DNA of 64,000 nt, taken from NCBI GenBank assembly GCA_013398295.1, contig VZSF01008207.1, positions 71,024-135,023 of the forward strand. The letters are read 5' to 3'. The notes under the pieces are model-generated. The model saw nothing but the letters and a program-made list of their open reading frames with translations, made no database searches and was not told the origin of the DNA. This document shows, piece by piece, positions 1 through 9,645 of this stretch (its first letter is position 1; each line of letters starts with the position of its first letter). Position numbers and translations under genes: made by a program. This DNA comes from Chionis minor (lineage: Eukaryota > Chordata > Aves > Charadriiformes > Chionididae).

Positions 1-63
1 GACATTTATAATAAATTTATTCAGAGAAAAGCAGCATAGAAAAGCTTCAAAATAGACATTTAC
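1..63 (-). other. HLCS: Start of the next HLCS intron
   Basis: These are bases downstream of the donor of the 115-bp exon, beginning gtaaat on the minus strand. Only intron sequence is visible. Confidence 0.8.
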
Positions 64-178
64 CAATAAGTATATGAAATGTTGTTTCAATAAGTGTAGA
101 GTTTACCAGAACTCCACCAAGCTTCATAAGATCGCTGTAGTAAATATCATTCGGCCATTTCACTCGCAGATCAATGTC
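64..178 (-). CDS. HLCS: HLCS internal exon: KWPND and GGVLV motifs
   Basis: This is a 115-bp exon on the minus strand, acceptor TTTCTTTAG|GAC and donor ATTG|gtaaat. It starts on a codon boundary, so IPGYE of the previous exon continues directly into [31 protein letters not shown] and then TTFHILI follow, with one base left over that begins a glycine codon. KWPND and GGVLV are signature motifs of BirA/HLCS biotin ligases: the KWPND region contacts biotin and ATP, and the GG strand frames the active site. No stop or frameshift is present. The next exon, which should continue with the CGFN-like segment and the C-terminal domain, lies below base 1. Confidence 0.97.
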
Positions 179-3100
179 CTAAAGAAACAAAACCATACAT
201 ATTTAGAAACACTTTGCTCTCTGATCCTGATATGTGGCTTATTCATCACCCCATATTCTATGTTTTCTGTACCTCTTTGCCACACTGACACTGAACGTGA
301 CTCTGTCCACTGCTCTTCATAATGAGAACCTATTTAAGTGCTCCACAAATGTTACTGAAAAAGTCATAGTAACGCAGTTACATGGTTTACTAAGGAGGTT
401 GGCAGCTGTCAGAAAAAAGTGTCTATTACAAAAAATAAAAATATGGCAGATAATAAAGGCTTAGAGTAACCAAAAGGAGGACTAAAGATAATAGAGACTT
501 TCAGTCTCAAAATCATGAGATTTTATAGAATTAATTTCCTTCATTCACAAGTGCCTATTAAAGATTCAAAATATCTATTTAAGACAGATGTAAACTGTGG
601 CAGCCACTGCGGCTCACTGCTGATAAACAATCCGGGTAAGCCCACAATAACATCAACACTGTGTTTGAGTGATCCTAGCAGAAACCAGACAGGGAGACAA
701 TGGCATCTTGAATTTCAGAAAGGAAATTTAGCAGACAGGAGAAATTCCAGTTCACAACTATATAAATACTTCAGTAATGTCCTAAATATATTCACGCTTT
801 CGGCAGCTACACTCAAGCAACACCATGGAGCTGGAAACACAAACTGTGCTGTGCAACACCGTTCCAGCGCAATAGAGAAGTTTTTGTTGAAACCACAGAA
901 CTGAACTGAACTTTGCACCGGCTACTTAAACACAAAAAGAAAGCAAATGTGCTTCCTGTAGTTTGAAAAACTGCATATGACTGTATCCCCAGAGGCAAAT
1001 TATGGGAGGTGCTCCAGGACTACAAGAGTCACATTCCCTCCTATTGTAGATTATGAAATCCCTTTACAGGACGCGTGAAAACTGCACCTGGGTCCATGTC
1101 TACTTTCCTGACAGATTTAAAGGCCAGAGAGGAGTCCATTACACGTACACTGACAGGAAATACTACCTGATTTTGCTATCAAAGCATTCAAAGAGAGACT
1201 ATCACTAATTCATATTCATCATGGAAAACAACTTGACTCTTCACACTGGGAAGGGATTTACAGAAGAGTCTTGAGACTTCATTCGAAGTATGAGATAGTT
1301 AAATAGTGTTATCAGACCTTCTGAACAGAAGGTCTCTTCTCTGAAGAGCTGTTGAGCAGATCTTACTTGAGGAAAACATACACCTGGAAGACACCAGCTC
1401 TGCAACTGAAGTGACAGCAAGCATGAATAACAACAAAGTCAACTGGGTATTCTCATGATGTAAACTACACAGCAGAGACTTTGCCAAAAATTGGAGTTAC
1501 AAGGTACTGTGGAGCTGTTTATCAAAGAAACGATGGGCATCACAAAATACAGTGGGAATGGAGCACCTTCTCATCTTCACTTACTAGAGAGAGAGATGTC
1601 TGCTGTTCTCAGACTGGGAAAGCAAAGCTCTCTCTTGATATAAGGCCCTCTTACATTTGCAGCACTAACATCTGACAGTAAAACTTCCAACTGAGGGGTC
1701 AGGTTTTCTCTGTGAGGAACCAGAACAAAGGCATCAGTCGCTGCCAGTTTAGCATAGTCAACATTCCTGACAATCCTAAAAATGATGACGGGCTGATTAA
1801 CTGAGACACAGGCATTTCACATTTTTGAATGGAAATCCATAAATGGACTTTGAGCATAGCAAACAACATTAAAGTGTGTTAAAGTATTATTAAGATTCTG
1901 CCATATGCCCACAGAGGTATGGAAATTTGTAGGAGAGAATGAAACCTCATCTACAGATTAGCCCACTGTTTGCAGCTACTGCAGTCTGTATGGCACAGAC
2001 GTCCATGTGACATAAAGAAAAGCTCTGTGTTATCTAAGTCTAAAGAGGAAACTTAAGCATTGAGTCTCTGATAAATCTTTGAACTCCCTTGCTTTAACTT
2101 ATTTGAGTCCAGACCCTTCACACTGGTTTCACCCATTGTCTAGGGTGGATGTACTGTCAAAGAAATTCAGTAGCTTCATCCTGGACATAGCAAGCTATGT
2201 CTTGTACATGTGCTGTGTACAGTACATGTATTATTTATACATACTATTTTTATATTAGTATTTAGTAATTCAGTCACCTTTTTCCTCTTGAATGGAATAA
2301 AATACAAAATCCTACAGTACACCGGGTTAGGCATACAGAAGCAAAAACACCTCTATTCATAAATTAACTCCTTCCCCAGTCAGACTCATATTTTATAAAA
2401 CTAACTCTTGTCCCTTCTATTTTAAATGTTTAAATTATTCACTCTAGACAAATATTTTATATTGCAAATTTTAGCCTGAAGCATTTTGTTTTTATAGTCA
2501 AGTTATGAAGCACTGAAGTTAGAAGGTTTTAATATAAAGGCTGACAGACCCTAAACTACAGCAAAGCTACTGGGTGCCACTATAATAAAGTTCATGTGTA
2601 AATGTGTATAAGTCATTGATTTTCTGTAATATAGGAAACATATGCTTTAGTTAACTACTTCTGTAAAATACCAAAGTTTTATAGTTAGCAAATATTAGGA
2701 AATGGTAACATTAAAAAGAAGATATATGAGGTGATGAAGAAGACTGGTTCTTCATTTTAATACTGATGACAGGACACTTGATTCCCTCTTGAGAGCAATA
2801 CTCCTAAGTTCTTGCTTTAGAAATCAGTTTTCAACCTTAAACAAGGGTTGGAAAAATCCTTTAAAAGGGATAAAGTGGCCACTGAAACAGCACCAACAAA
2901 AAAAGCAGAAAGGGATTTGTCAGTTTTATTCATTTTTCCCTCCTCCCTCTTCCCAAACTCCTTCAAAATCAAAACAAATTAACTCAATTGTTAGGCAAAC
3001 AAAATTGACATTTTCTTTACCACTGAAGACTGAGTCTTAAGTTTCATAAGATTATGAGTGAAATGACTGCAGTATACTTAATCAGCTCAATAAAGACAGT

Positions 3101-3285
3101 ATTCACCATATGTATACTAGAAATCTTAAAACACATAAATAAGCAAGCATGTACGAAGGCTAAGTTTACCACTATATTAGTGCTGAAGAACTGTATTACG
3201 CATTCAGTCATTCTACGCATAGGAAACATAGTTAAAATCTGAATTTAATGAAAATGGAAACAGGAGAGAAATTAGAACGAGATAC
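179..3285 (-). other. HLCS: HLCS intron between the 161-bp and 115-bp exons
   Basis: This intron of about 3.1 kb has donor gtatct (just below 3286) and acceptor tttgtttctttag (just above 178) on the minus strand. It is AT-rich sequence without a recognisable repeat. The open stretches at 515-904 (+) and 715-918 (-) overlap on opposite strands and have no family resemblance, so I treat them as chance. Confidence 0.85.
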
Positions 3286-3446
3286 CTCATATCCCGGTAT
3301 TGATCTAACTGACTCTACCACTGCCAAGGACACCAGGTGTTGAATAAAAGGAATTCTCTGGCCCAGGTTGGAATGTAGAGGAATGGTGATATGTAAAGTG
3401 CATAGTGCACAGCCCACAGGACTGAGCCAAACATTTCCACCACGAC
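3286..3446 (-). CDS. HLCS: HLCS internal exon: biotin-binding loop and following core segment
   Basis: This is a 161-bp exon on the minus strand. The acceptor is CTCCTCAG|GTCGTGG and the donor is GAG|gtatct. The first two bases complete the glycine codon of the previous exon, giving [20 protein letters not shown] across the junction. The GKGRGG loop closes over biotin and biotinyl-AMP in this enzyme family. It continues [18 protein letters not shown] and then [15 protein letters not shown], ending exactly on a codon boundary. All of this aligns by eye with vertebrate HLCS without gaps. In people, amino-acid changes in this part of the ligase core cause multiple carboxylase deficiency, as general knowledge of the gene. 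There is no sign of decay. The exon is 53 codons plus two bases. Confidence 0.97.
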
Positions 3447-4442
3447 CTGAGGAGGGAGAAAAAATAGGTTAACTTCAACTCAAGAGAAAATATTTATAAA
3501 AAAGATCACTTGGTTAATGTAGACAACTGCAAAAGAGGAAGATTAAATAGTATCCATCCAAGAATCTACCGTAAGTCCTGTAATGGAGTTTCCAAACTAA
3601 TTTTGAAAGAAAAATGGTTGAAGTGCAAAGCTTTTTCTTTAAAAAAAATACCATGTTGTTTAATGTGCATACTGTTACTCAGTTTTCTAGAATGTCCTCA
3701 ATTACTTGCTTCCACGATTTTCCTGGTATCTGGTAACATACACATTAAAAAAACCCACACACCTTGCTTTGTTTTAAGTGAAGAAGTATTTGAGAAGATG
3801 CTCTGTGTGCATCTAGAAATCATTGTGAATCAACCAGACAAAAGCAAGATCTGTACCGCAAGCCCGGTAACCATCTTCATGTAGATCTGTACTCAGGAGA
3901 GCTTATTAGGTTGGGCACTGTGCTCTAATAAAACAAACGTGGCTTTTAAACCAGTGCTACCTCCTTCCTGGGGAAGAGACAGAACTTGCTCATATTTATC
4001 TGCAAAAGATTGTGAAAGCCCACATGACAGTTCAAGCAGGTCTTGCAGACTCAAGAAACTTCCATCTCAGAGCAATTCAAGACCCAGTCTTGTTCCAGTT
4101 AAGTCAAAAAGGAGTTCTGATTTGGAAGTCTGACTCCTATTACACTGAATGTAGTGATGGCAGTTTCCATGACTGGAGAGGCTTTTCGACAGAAACTAGA
4201 AGATCACTAAATCATTTCTGCAAAAGCCACCAAACATCCTGAAAATGTTTACTTTGGTCTCTATGAACTTGGGTTTTGAGTATGAATCCACAGTTCAAGT
4301 GGGAGAAGAGGACATGATTATTCTATAGATCCTACTATTAAAAATACTCATAATGTATCTTTAAGGCAGCTAAGCGACATTAAAATGTCCTATTTCATAT
4401 GTTTAATACACATTTACTAGCACTAGAAGGACATTTACTTAC
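3447..4442 (-). other. HLCS: HLCS intron between the 68-bp and 161-bp exons
   Basis: This is a minus-strand intron with donor gtaagt at its high-coordinate end and acceptor ctccctcctcag at its low end, preceded by a pyrimidine-rich tract. It contains a plus-strand open stretch of 124 codons (3510-3884) with a random-looking composition, which I do not regard as a gene. Nothing else recognisable. Confidence 0.85.
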
Positions 4443-4510
4443 CTTTCCCTTGTGTTTGTCGAACAGCAATTGCTATTAAACCCATCTCCTCAGGCAACTC
4501 GAACATTAAC
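4443..4510 (-). CDS. HLCS: HLCS internal exon: start of the ligase catalytic core, up to GKG
   Basis: This is a 68-bp exon read on the minus strand. It follows a tract ending TTGGCAG (acceptor) and ends AAAG|gtaagt, a near-perfect donor. Its frame gives LMFELPEEMGL, then IAIAVRQTQGK, and the last base starts a glycine codon finished by the next exon. This matches the HLCS/BirA segment leading into the GKGRGGN biotin- and adenylate-binding loop. It begins with one leftover base of a codon (phase 1-22 codons-1). The intron to the next exon is about 1.0 kb. I recognised it by protein similarity to vertebrate HLCS from memory, not by a search. The splice sites and the frame continuity with the next exon are visible directly. 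There is no stop or frameshift. Confidence 0.95.
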
Positions 4511-5511
4511 CTGCCAATTAGGAAAAAAACAGCCCATGCTTATCAGCTGGAACACTAAGCTACATTCATGAAAATCTAGGCTTAAATATCAGGTAATATT
4601 TTACGTTAACATTGCACTACCATTTATCCGTTTTCAGTTAACATTTATTCTTGACCAAAAAGCATTAGAATATTAAAAAAAGATTAACTGAAAAATGATC
4701 ATGTAAAACATTACTGTATCTATCACGCTGGAAAAAGTTATAGCCGTAGTTCATTTGAGGTGCCTTCTGATAACATACGTTTTGTATTTCTTCACGTTTT
4801 CTTGAAGTGCTTATTTTTTGCGTGTCCCTATCTTCAGTAAGTGACAACTGGCAATTCTAGACATTTGTTTCTACTTACAGCAAATTTTTGTTCATACTAC
4901 AGAATATAAGAGCAGCAGTTTCTGATTATTTAGAAAACCAATATGGTGGCAATAAAGCAGTTTAAAAGATACACTATCCCCTGAGAACTAATTATGATTT
5001 AACTACAGTAAATAAATCTACACCTTCTGAGAACTCCAGAGAACACTGGCTTATTTTAGGCTTGTGTTCTGCTTTTAAAATAGTTTCACTTAAAAGAATA
5101 CTAACTTTCCTCTGGGGATAAGTAGAAAGTGCACTTTAACACCACCAAATGAGTCAATGCTAGACTTAAAAAAAAGAAGAAAAAAACCCTACTGTGAGAA
5201 CTTCATCCAAGCCATTTTAAAACAGATCTGAACTGCACTACGATCCTCCTCCATTTCACGTTTTCAGGAAGAGTTGTTTAACAGATAAAACAGATATTCA
5301 AGATGTTGCCAGCAAGGTAAACCCACAAAGTGATCTATAGCATACAAACTTACTTCTAATACAGGCACAAATACCATGCTGTTCCTTCATGTAAAAGCAA
5401 TCTTGTCTTGGAGATAAGTGCAGTCCAAATCAGCAAAAAGTACCATTCAAAATTATTTCCTCTGAATTTCAGATATGTATGAAAGGTGTGCCAAATTTTG
5501 CAATCAAGTGA

Positions 5512-5580
5512 CTATCCGCGGGTAGCAGCGACCAGCTGCGAGCAGAAGCGTCCCCCCCACTGCCCACAGTCACACGTCTT
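5512..5580. other. Short CpG-rich patch within the intron
   Basis: Six CpG dinucleotides fall within about 60 bp (around 5517, 5519, 5529, 5539, 5549 and 5575), next to a run of seven C. The surrounding intron is AT-rich and nearly CpG-free. It could be a small regulatory element, a transposon remnant, or chance. No open frame or known family was recognised. Confidence 0.35.
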
Positions 5581-6290
5581 TAGGCTGGTGACAAGCTAGG
5601 GCAGCATCCACCCTTCCTGCTTGGCAGTTTAAAAAGCAGGACTTCAGTAACTCTTGGGGCTGTATTGGTAGCAAAAAGCGTGTACGACCCCCAAGGTTTA
5701 AGAATATCCTTCAAATATTGCTGACTTGCTTTCAGAATGATCAAAATGGGAGATTATTGGAGGGCCCAAGCAAAGTCTGGACCACAAATGCCTTCACTAA
5801 TTAGAAATACTTAAATCCAAACTGACAGAAACTTTAACAGGCTCCACAATGTTTTCCCACATCGTCCTGAATCAGAGAGATGCTGTCAAAGAGCAACAGC
5901 CAGAAGACCTCGTTGCCAGTCCCCTTCCAGTTCACGTGAAATACAGCTCGATAATTCCTTCCTTTGAACCCTATGGATTACATATTGAGATCAGGCTCAT
6001 CTATCTACTGCCAAACTTTAACATTAAAAAGTTGCTGCTTCTTATACAGGAACATAGGCAAAAATGCTCCATAGCTCTTTAAGCCCATGAGACTTCAGCC
6101 TTGTCTTCTGGAAACAGCATGATTTCAGTTATAACACCAAGTTCATGGTTTTGCAACATGAAAATCTAATTTAAATTTGGAAGCACAATTAGGAAGAGAT
6201 TACAGGCTTTGTTGAAATATACTGATTTCTGTTACTTCTCCATTCACATATTTGTTTTTAAATAGGGAAAAAGAAGAAAATCATGTGCTG

Positions 6291-6342
6291 CCATGATGGG
6301 AGGAAAATAATCAGAGCCATGATGGGAGGAAAATAATCAGAG
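6291..6342. repeat. Exact 26-bp tandem duplication (2 copies)
   Basis: The unit beginning ccatgatgggagg and ending aatcagag occurs at 6291-6316 and again, without a mismatch, at 6317-6342. The identity suggests a recent slippage or duplication event in a non-coding position. Confidence 0.95.
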
Positions 6343-7609
6343 CAGGGAAAAAAGTTAATTATGAATCCAAAACACAGACTTCTAGAACAAAGAGATATGA
6401 TTAACAGAATGTATAAATGTAGCTATTAGAGGCTTGGCAGCAGGTAACAACATATTAAATACAGAGACCAAGTTTGTACTTTTAAGGGCCATGAGGAAAT
6501 TCTGTAACAGACACAACACGAGGAAGTTGTTAATACTCAGAATGATATAGCAAGAGACAGATAAGATTTATTTTTACTACTTCCTGAGATTGTGCTGCAA
6601 TTGCCATGAAGCCTATGATAATAAAAAACTCTACACAACCACTCCTCCAAACTTCAGAGTTTTGCAAATTTTGTGTGCTCGTTAGTTTTTTTCTGGGAGA
6701 AAACCCTTATATTTTCCTTACCAGAAAGAATAACCGTACATGCACTTTTTTACATATTGACTTCCCTTCTTTTCTTTCAACTTAATCAGTTGCAGATTTA
6801 ACGATTCAATTTTCCTGCAAAGCGACTTAATCACAGTGCTCACCACATTCTTCCCCCCAAAATTTTTGCTTTCAAGAAATTCTCTGTTCTTTTTTGTGCT
6901 CTTTAACTACCTTGCCGTACATATTAAGTCAAAAGACCACACTGACATACAAGAGTAGGGAAACATGAAACATCTGAAGACAAATTTACTCATCAGGAAG
7001 AATATCAGATGGCATCTATATGACCGTAGAAGATGATGCAAAAGTTTTATGTAAATTTTTCTTTTCTGCTTTGAACATTTTTGTGGTATTTTCCAAAACG
7101 TGAGCGAGGCACTTTTAGTATTCAAATATTGAAATATTGAGAGAGATTCTAGCACAATTTTTTGTACAAATACTCTCCCCCTGCCCTGTAGTGCATACTG
7201 CGAATGCTGTCAAAAGTAATAAACAATACTTAATTGTTTTATAGAGATTTCAAGTCTAAGGAGGACTCTGTCTTCATGGCTAGTCAACACAATGACTTTT
7301 CTTCCTACATGAATGTAAAATGGGAACTGAAACCACAAAAAGTAGGTTTGAATAATGTTAACGGCCTGACAACTATAAATTTCATTGATGTTGTGGGTTT
7401 AAGGTTGAAACTCTCATTAATGCATCCTGCTGTGTTACAGTATTGCAGAGGTATTACAACAGGCAGCATTACATTCCAGATGTTAAAATACCTGGGCACA
7501 AGAGGGTAAGTTATGAACAGATTTCTCCCTTCACTTCAAGTTCCTTGTCTGAAAATCTCACTCTCAAATAGCTTGTTTATAGAGTATTATAAAAGCAACA
7601 TTAAAGAAA

Positions 7610-7636
7610 CCTTTCCATTTTAGTCAAATGGAAAGG
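7610..7636. repeat. Perfect 11-bp inverted repeat, 5-base loop
   Basis: The arms cctttccattt (7610-7620) and aaatggaaagg (7626-7636) are exact reverse complements around tagtc. It lies about 200 bp before the CR1 copy. No function is recognised, and one such hairpin in 64 kb could arise by chance. Confidence 0.9.
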
Positions 7637-7849
7637 AATATGCCTTCTGACCACTCTCGTGTATTATTTTGGACAAAAAGGGGCCCTGAACACTTGCTTT
7701 ACTACTTTACATGCACTGTTTCTGTCCATTATGTCCAATTTGAAAATGAGCAGTGTGCCTACTAGTATGTTTCCTAAACTCTCCTCCGTTGCCCTCCATC
7801 TCCTTTTCATAATCCTCAACTGCATGATGCTGTGTCTGATTCCAAGCTC

Positions 7850-9645
7850 CGTGTGACGAATGGCCTGCCAGAGGGTGTGCTGGCCAAGAAGAACAGGTAA
7901 CTGAGTCCATGATGCAGACTCCTCGGTGACAACACTGATCTGGGTCTCTCCTACCTGGAAGCCTGTTTTCATGAGAACATGAATACCTGAAGGAGCTCAA
8001 AGATACGGAGGTCTTCTGTAAAACAGGCAGTAGACTGACTGAGAGCTGCTGGGCCACAAACAGAGGAGAAGCCACCAAGAATGACATCATGGTGGGAGTT
8101 TGTTACAGACCACCTAATCAGAAGGAGAAAGCAGAAAAAAAATCTCTTTGAGCAACTTGAGGACATCTACAGATCACAGATCCTGATAGGAGACTCCCAT
8201 CTCCCAATATCTGCTAAAAGGCAAACGAAGTGGGATGCAAGCAATCCAGCTGACTTGTGGGGGATGCTAGGGACAAGATCTTAACACAAATTATCAGATG
8301 ATCAACTGGACTGATAGACTCACTCTGCTACAAACAAGGGAGAGCTGACTGGGGAGCTGGCAATCTGTGGCAGCTTTGGCCGTAGCACACGGAAATTAAT
8401 GCCGTTCAGAATCCTGAGAGGAATGAGGAAGGCAAGTAACAGAGTACAAACTCTAGATTTCGTGAGAGCAGGACTTGGTTTATTCAGTGACCTGGTAAAT
8501 GGGATCTTATGAGAGGCAGCTCTGAAGGGCAAGGGTGCTCAACAGACCTGGTCTTTAAAGACAACCTTCCACAGACAAAATAATGGTTCACCACAATACT
8601 GAGGAAAATAAGCAGATGAAAAAGGAGTCTGGTTTGGCTCAAAAGGGAATTCATGACTGTAAAAAGAATGTACAAAAGAGAAGGAAGCAAGGAGAAATGC
8701 TACAAAGGAGAAATGCAGAAACATTGTCCAGACAAGCAAGGATGATGTTAGGAAAGTTGAAGCTCAACTATATTAGAGATTGGCAAGAAACATGAGCACA
8801 GGAACTTCTACTGCTACATGGTAAGAACAAACAAGGAAAATGTGGGTTTGCAGCTGACTGAGGCAAAAGCACAGCAGACACACAGAAAGCTGAGTTACTC
8901 AATGCATTCTTCGCCCCGGTCTTCAGCAATAAGGTCTCCTAGGTCTTTACACATACAGACAAGGTTTGAGGAGAAGAGGAAATACCAACATTAGGAAAGG
9001 ATTGATCTCATAAATCTCTTGAGAAATCTTGACTCATACAACTCCATGAGAGCAGGTCAGATGCGTCTGAGAGTGTTGAGAGAGCTGGCTGACGGCGCAC
9101 CAAGGCTGTCTCCTGTCATCATGGCCATGGCAATCAGGGAAAGTTCCAGATGAATGGAGAACAGCAAATGTTGCAACCATCTTCAAGATGGTCTTTCACA
9201 GCACCCTTTTATTCAAGTTTGGCCACTGTGGTCTAGATGGATGCACTACCAGATGAGCAAAAAGTGTCTGGATTCTGGGATTGAAAAGTAATGGTTTGTA
9301 CTCTACCTGTAGGCTGGATACAACTGCAGTTCCTCAGGGGCTTATCCTGAGACCTATCCTATTTAATATCTTAATATCCTTACCAATGAACTGTAGGAGG
9401 ACATTAACACATTAACAAAGCTGGAAAATAACATTGAACTATAAGGATAACCAAGCATTGGAACAGGATACCCAGAGAAGATGTGGACTATTTTCATCCT
9501 TGGGGTTTTTCAAGATCTGACTGGAAGAAAACCCTGAGCAAGATGGTTTGAATTCATTGTTGACCTTGCTTAAAAGAAGGAGGTTGAACTAGAGACCTTC
9601 AAGGATCCCTTCCAAGCTGAATGATTCTTTGACCCCATGAAATGC
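7850..9645 (+). mobile_element. CR1-family non-LTR retrotransposon, decayed, plus strand
   Basis: This is a remnant of a CR1 LINE, the main avian/reptilian retroposon family. Around 8090-8130 one frame reads VGVCYRPPNQ, the endonuclease-region signature of CR1 ORF2. At about 8880-8950 the stretch around gctgagttactcaatgcatt matches the part between endonuclease and reverse transcriptase. At 9140-9380 come the segments equivalent to the start of the reverse transcriptase and to the conserved 'PQG..L.P.LFN' region (cctcaggggcttatcctgag). The 3' end at 9575-9645 has the typical CR1 tail, 'ttgaactagagacc..caaggatcccttccaa...gattctttga'. Stops and frameshifts occur throughout, so it is dead. About half of the reverse transcriptase is missing between about 9400 and 9450, where the text jumps to the 3' end. 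The left boundary is approximate (true 5' truncation point unclear). Confidence 0.88.

Larger units (their letters stand above)
4511..7849 (-). other. HLCS: Long HLCS intron, first segment
   Basis: This stretch starts at the acceptor of the 68-bp exon (cctaattggcag). It is AT-rich with no supported gene. It holds a short CpG-rich island at about 5512-5580, an exact 26-bp tandem duplication at 6291-6342 and a perfect hairpin at 7610-7636, each listed separately. Open stretches such as 5849-6082 and 7234-7509 look random. Confidence 0.6.

Noticed and set aside
515..904. 129-codon plus-strand frame
   Set aside because: Within an HLCS intron, overlapped by open frames on the other strand, with random-looking composition.
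3510..3884. 124-codon plus-strand frame
   Set aside because: Intronic, antisense to HLCS, no recognisable domain; the length is compatible with chance in 64 kb.
6217..6240. Possible upstream HLCS exon around a 'GEVTE' reading on the minus strand
   Set aside because: Flanking residues do not match the family (no LFA before, no TTM after) and no splice sites fit.
7664..8166. Three overlapping minus-strand open frames
   Set aside because: Antisense shadows at and just before the start of the CR1 copy; no family resemblance.
8583..8795. 70-codon plus-strand open frame
   Set aside because: It lies inside the decayed CR1 element and is a surviving piece of its body, not a separate gene.
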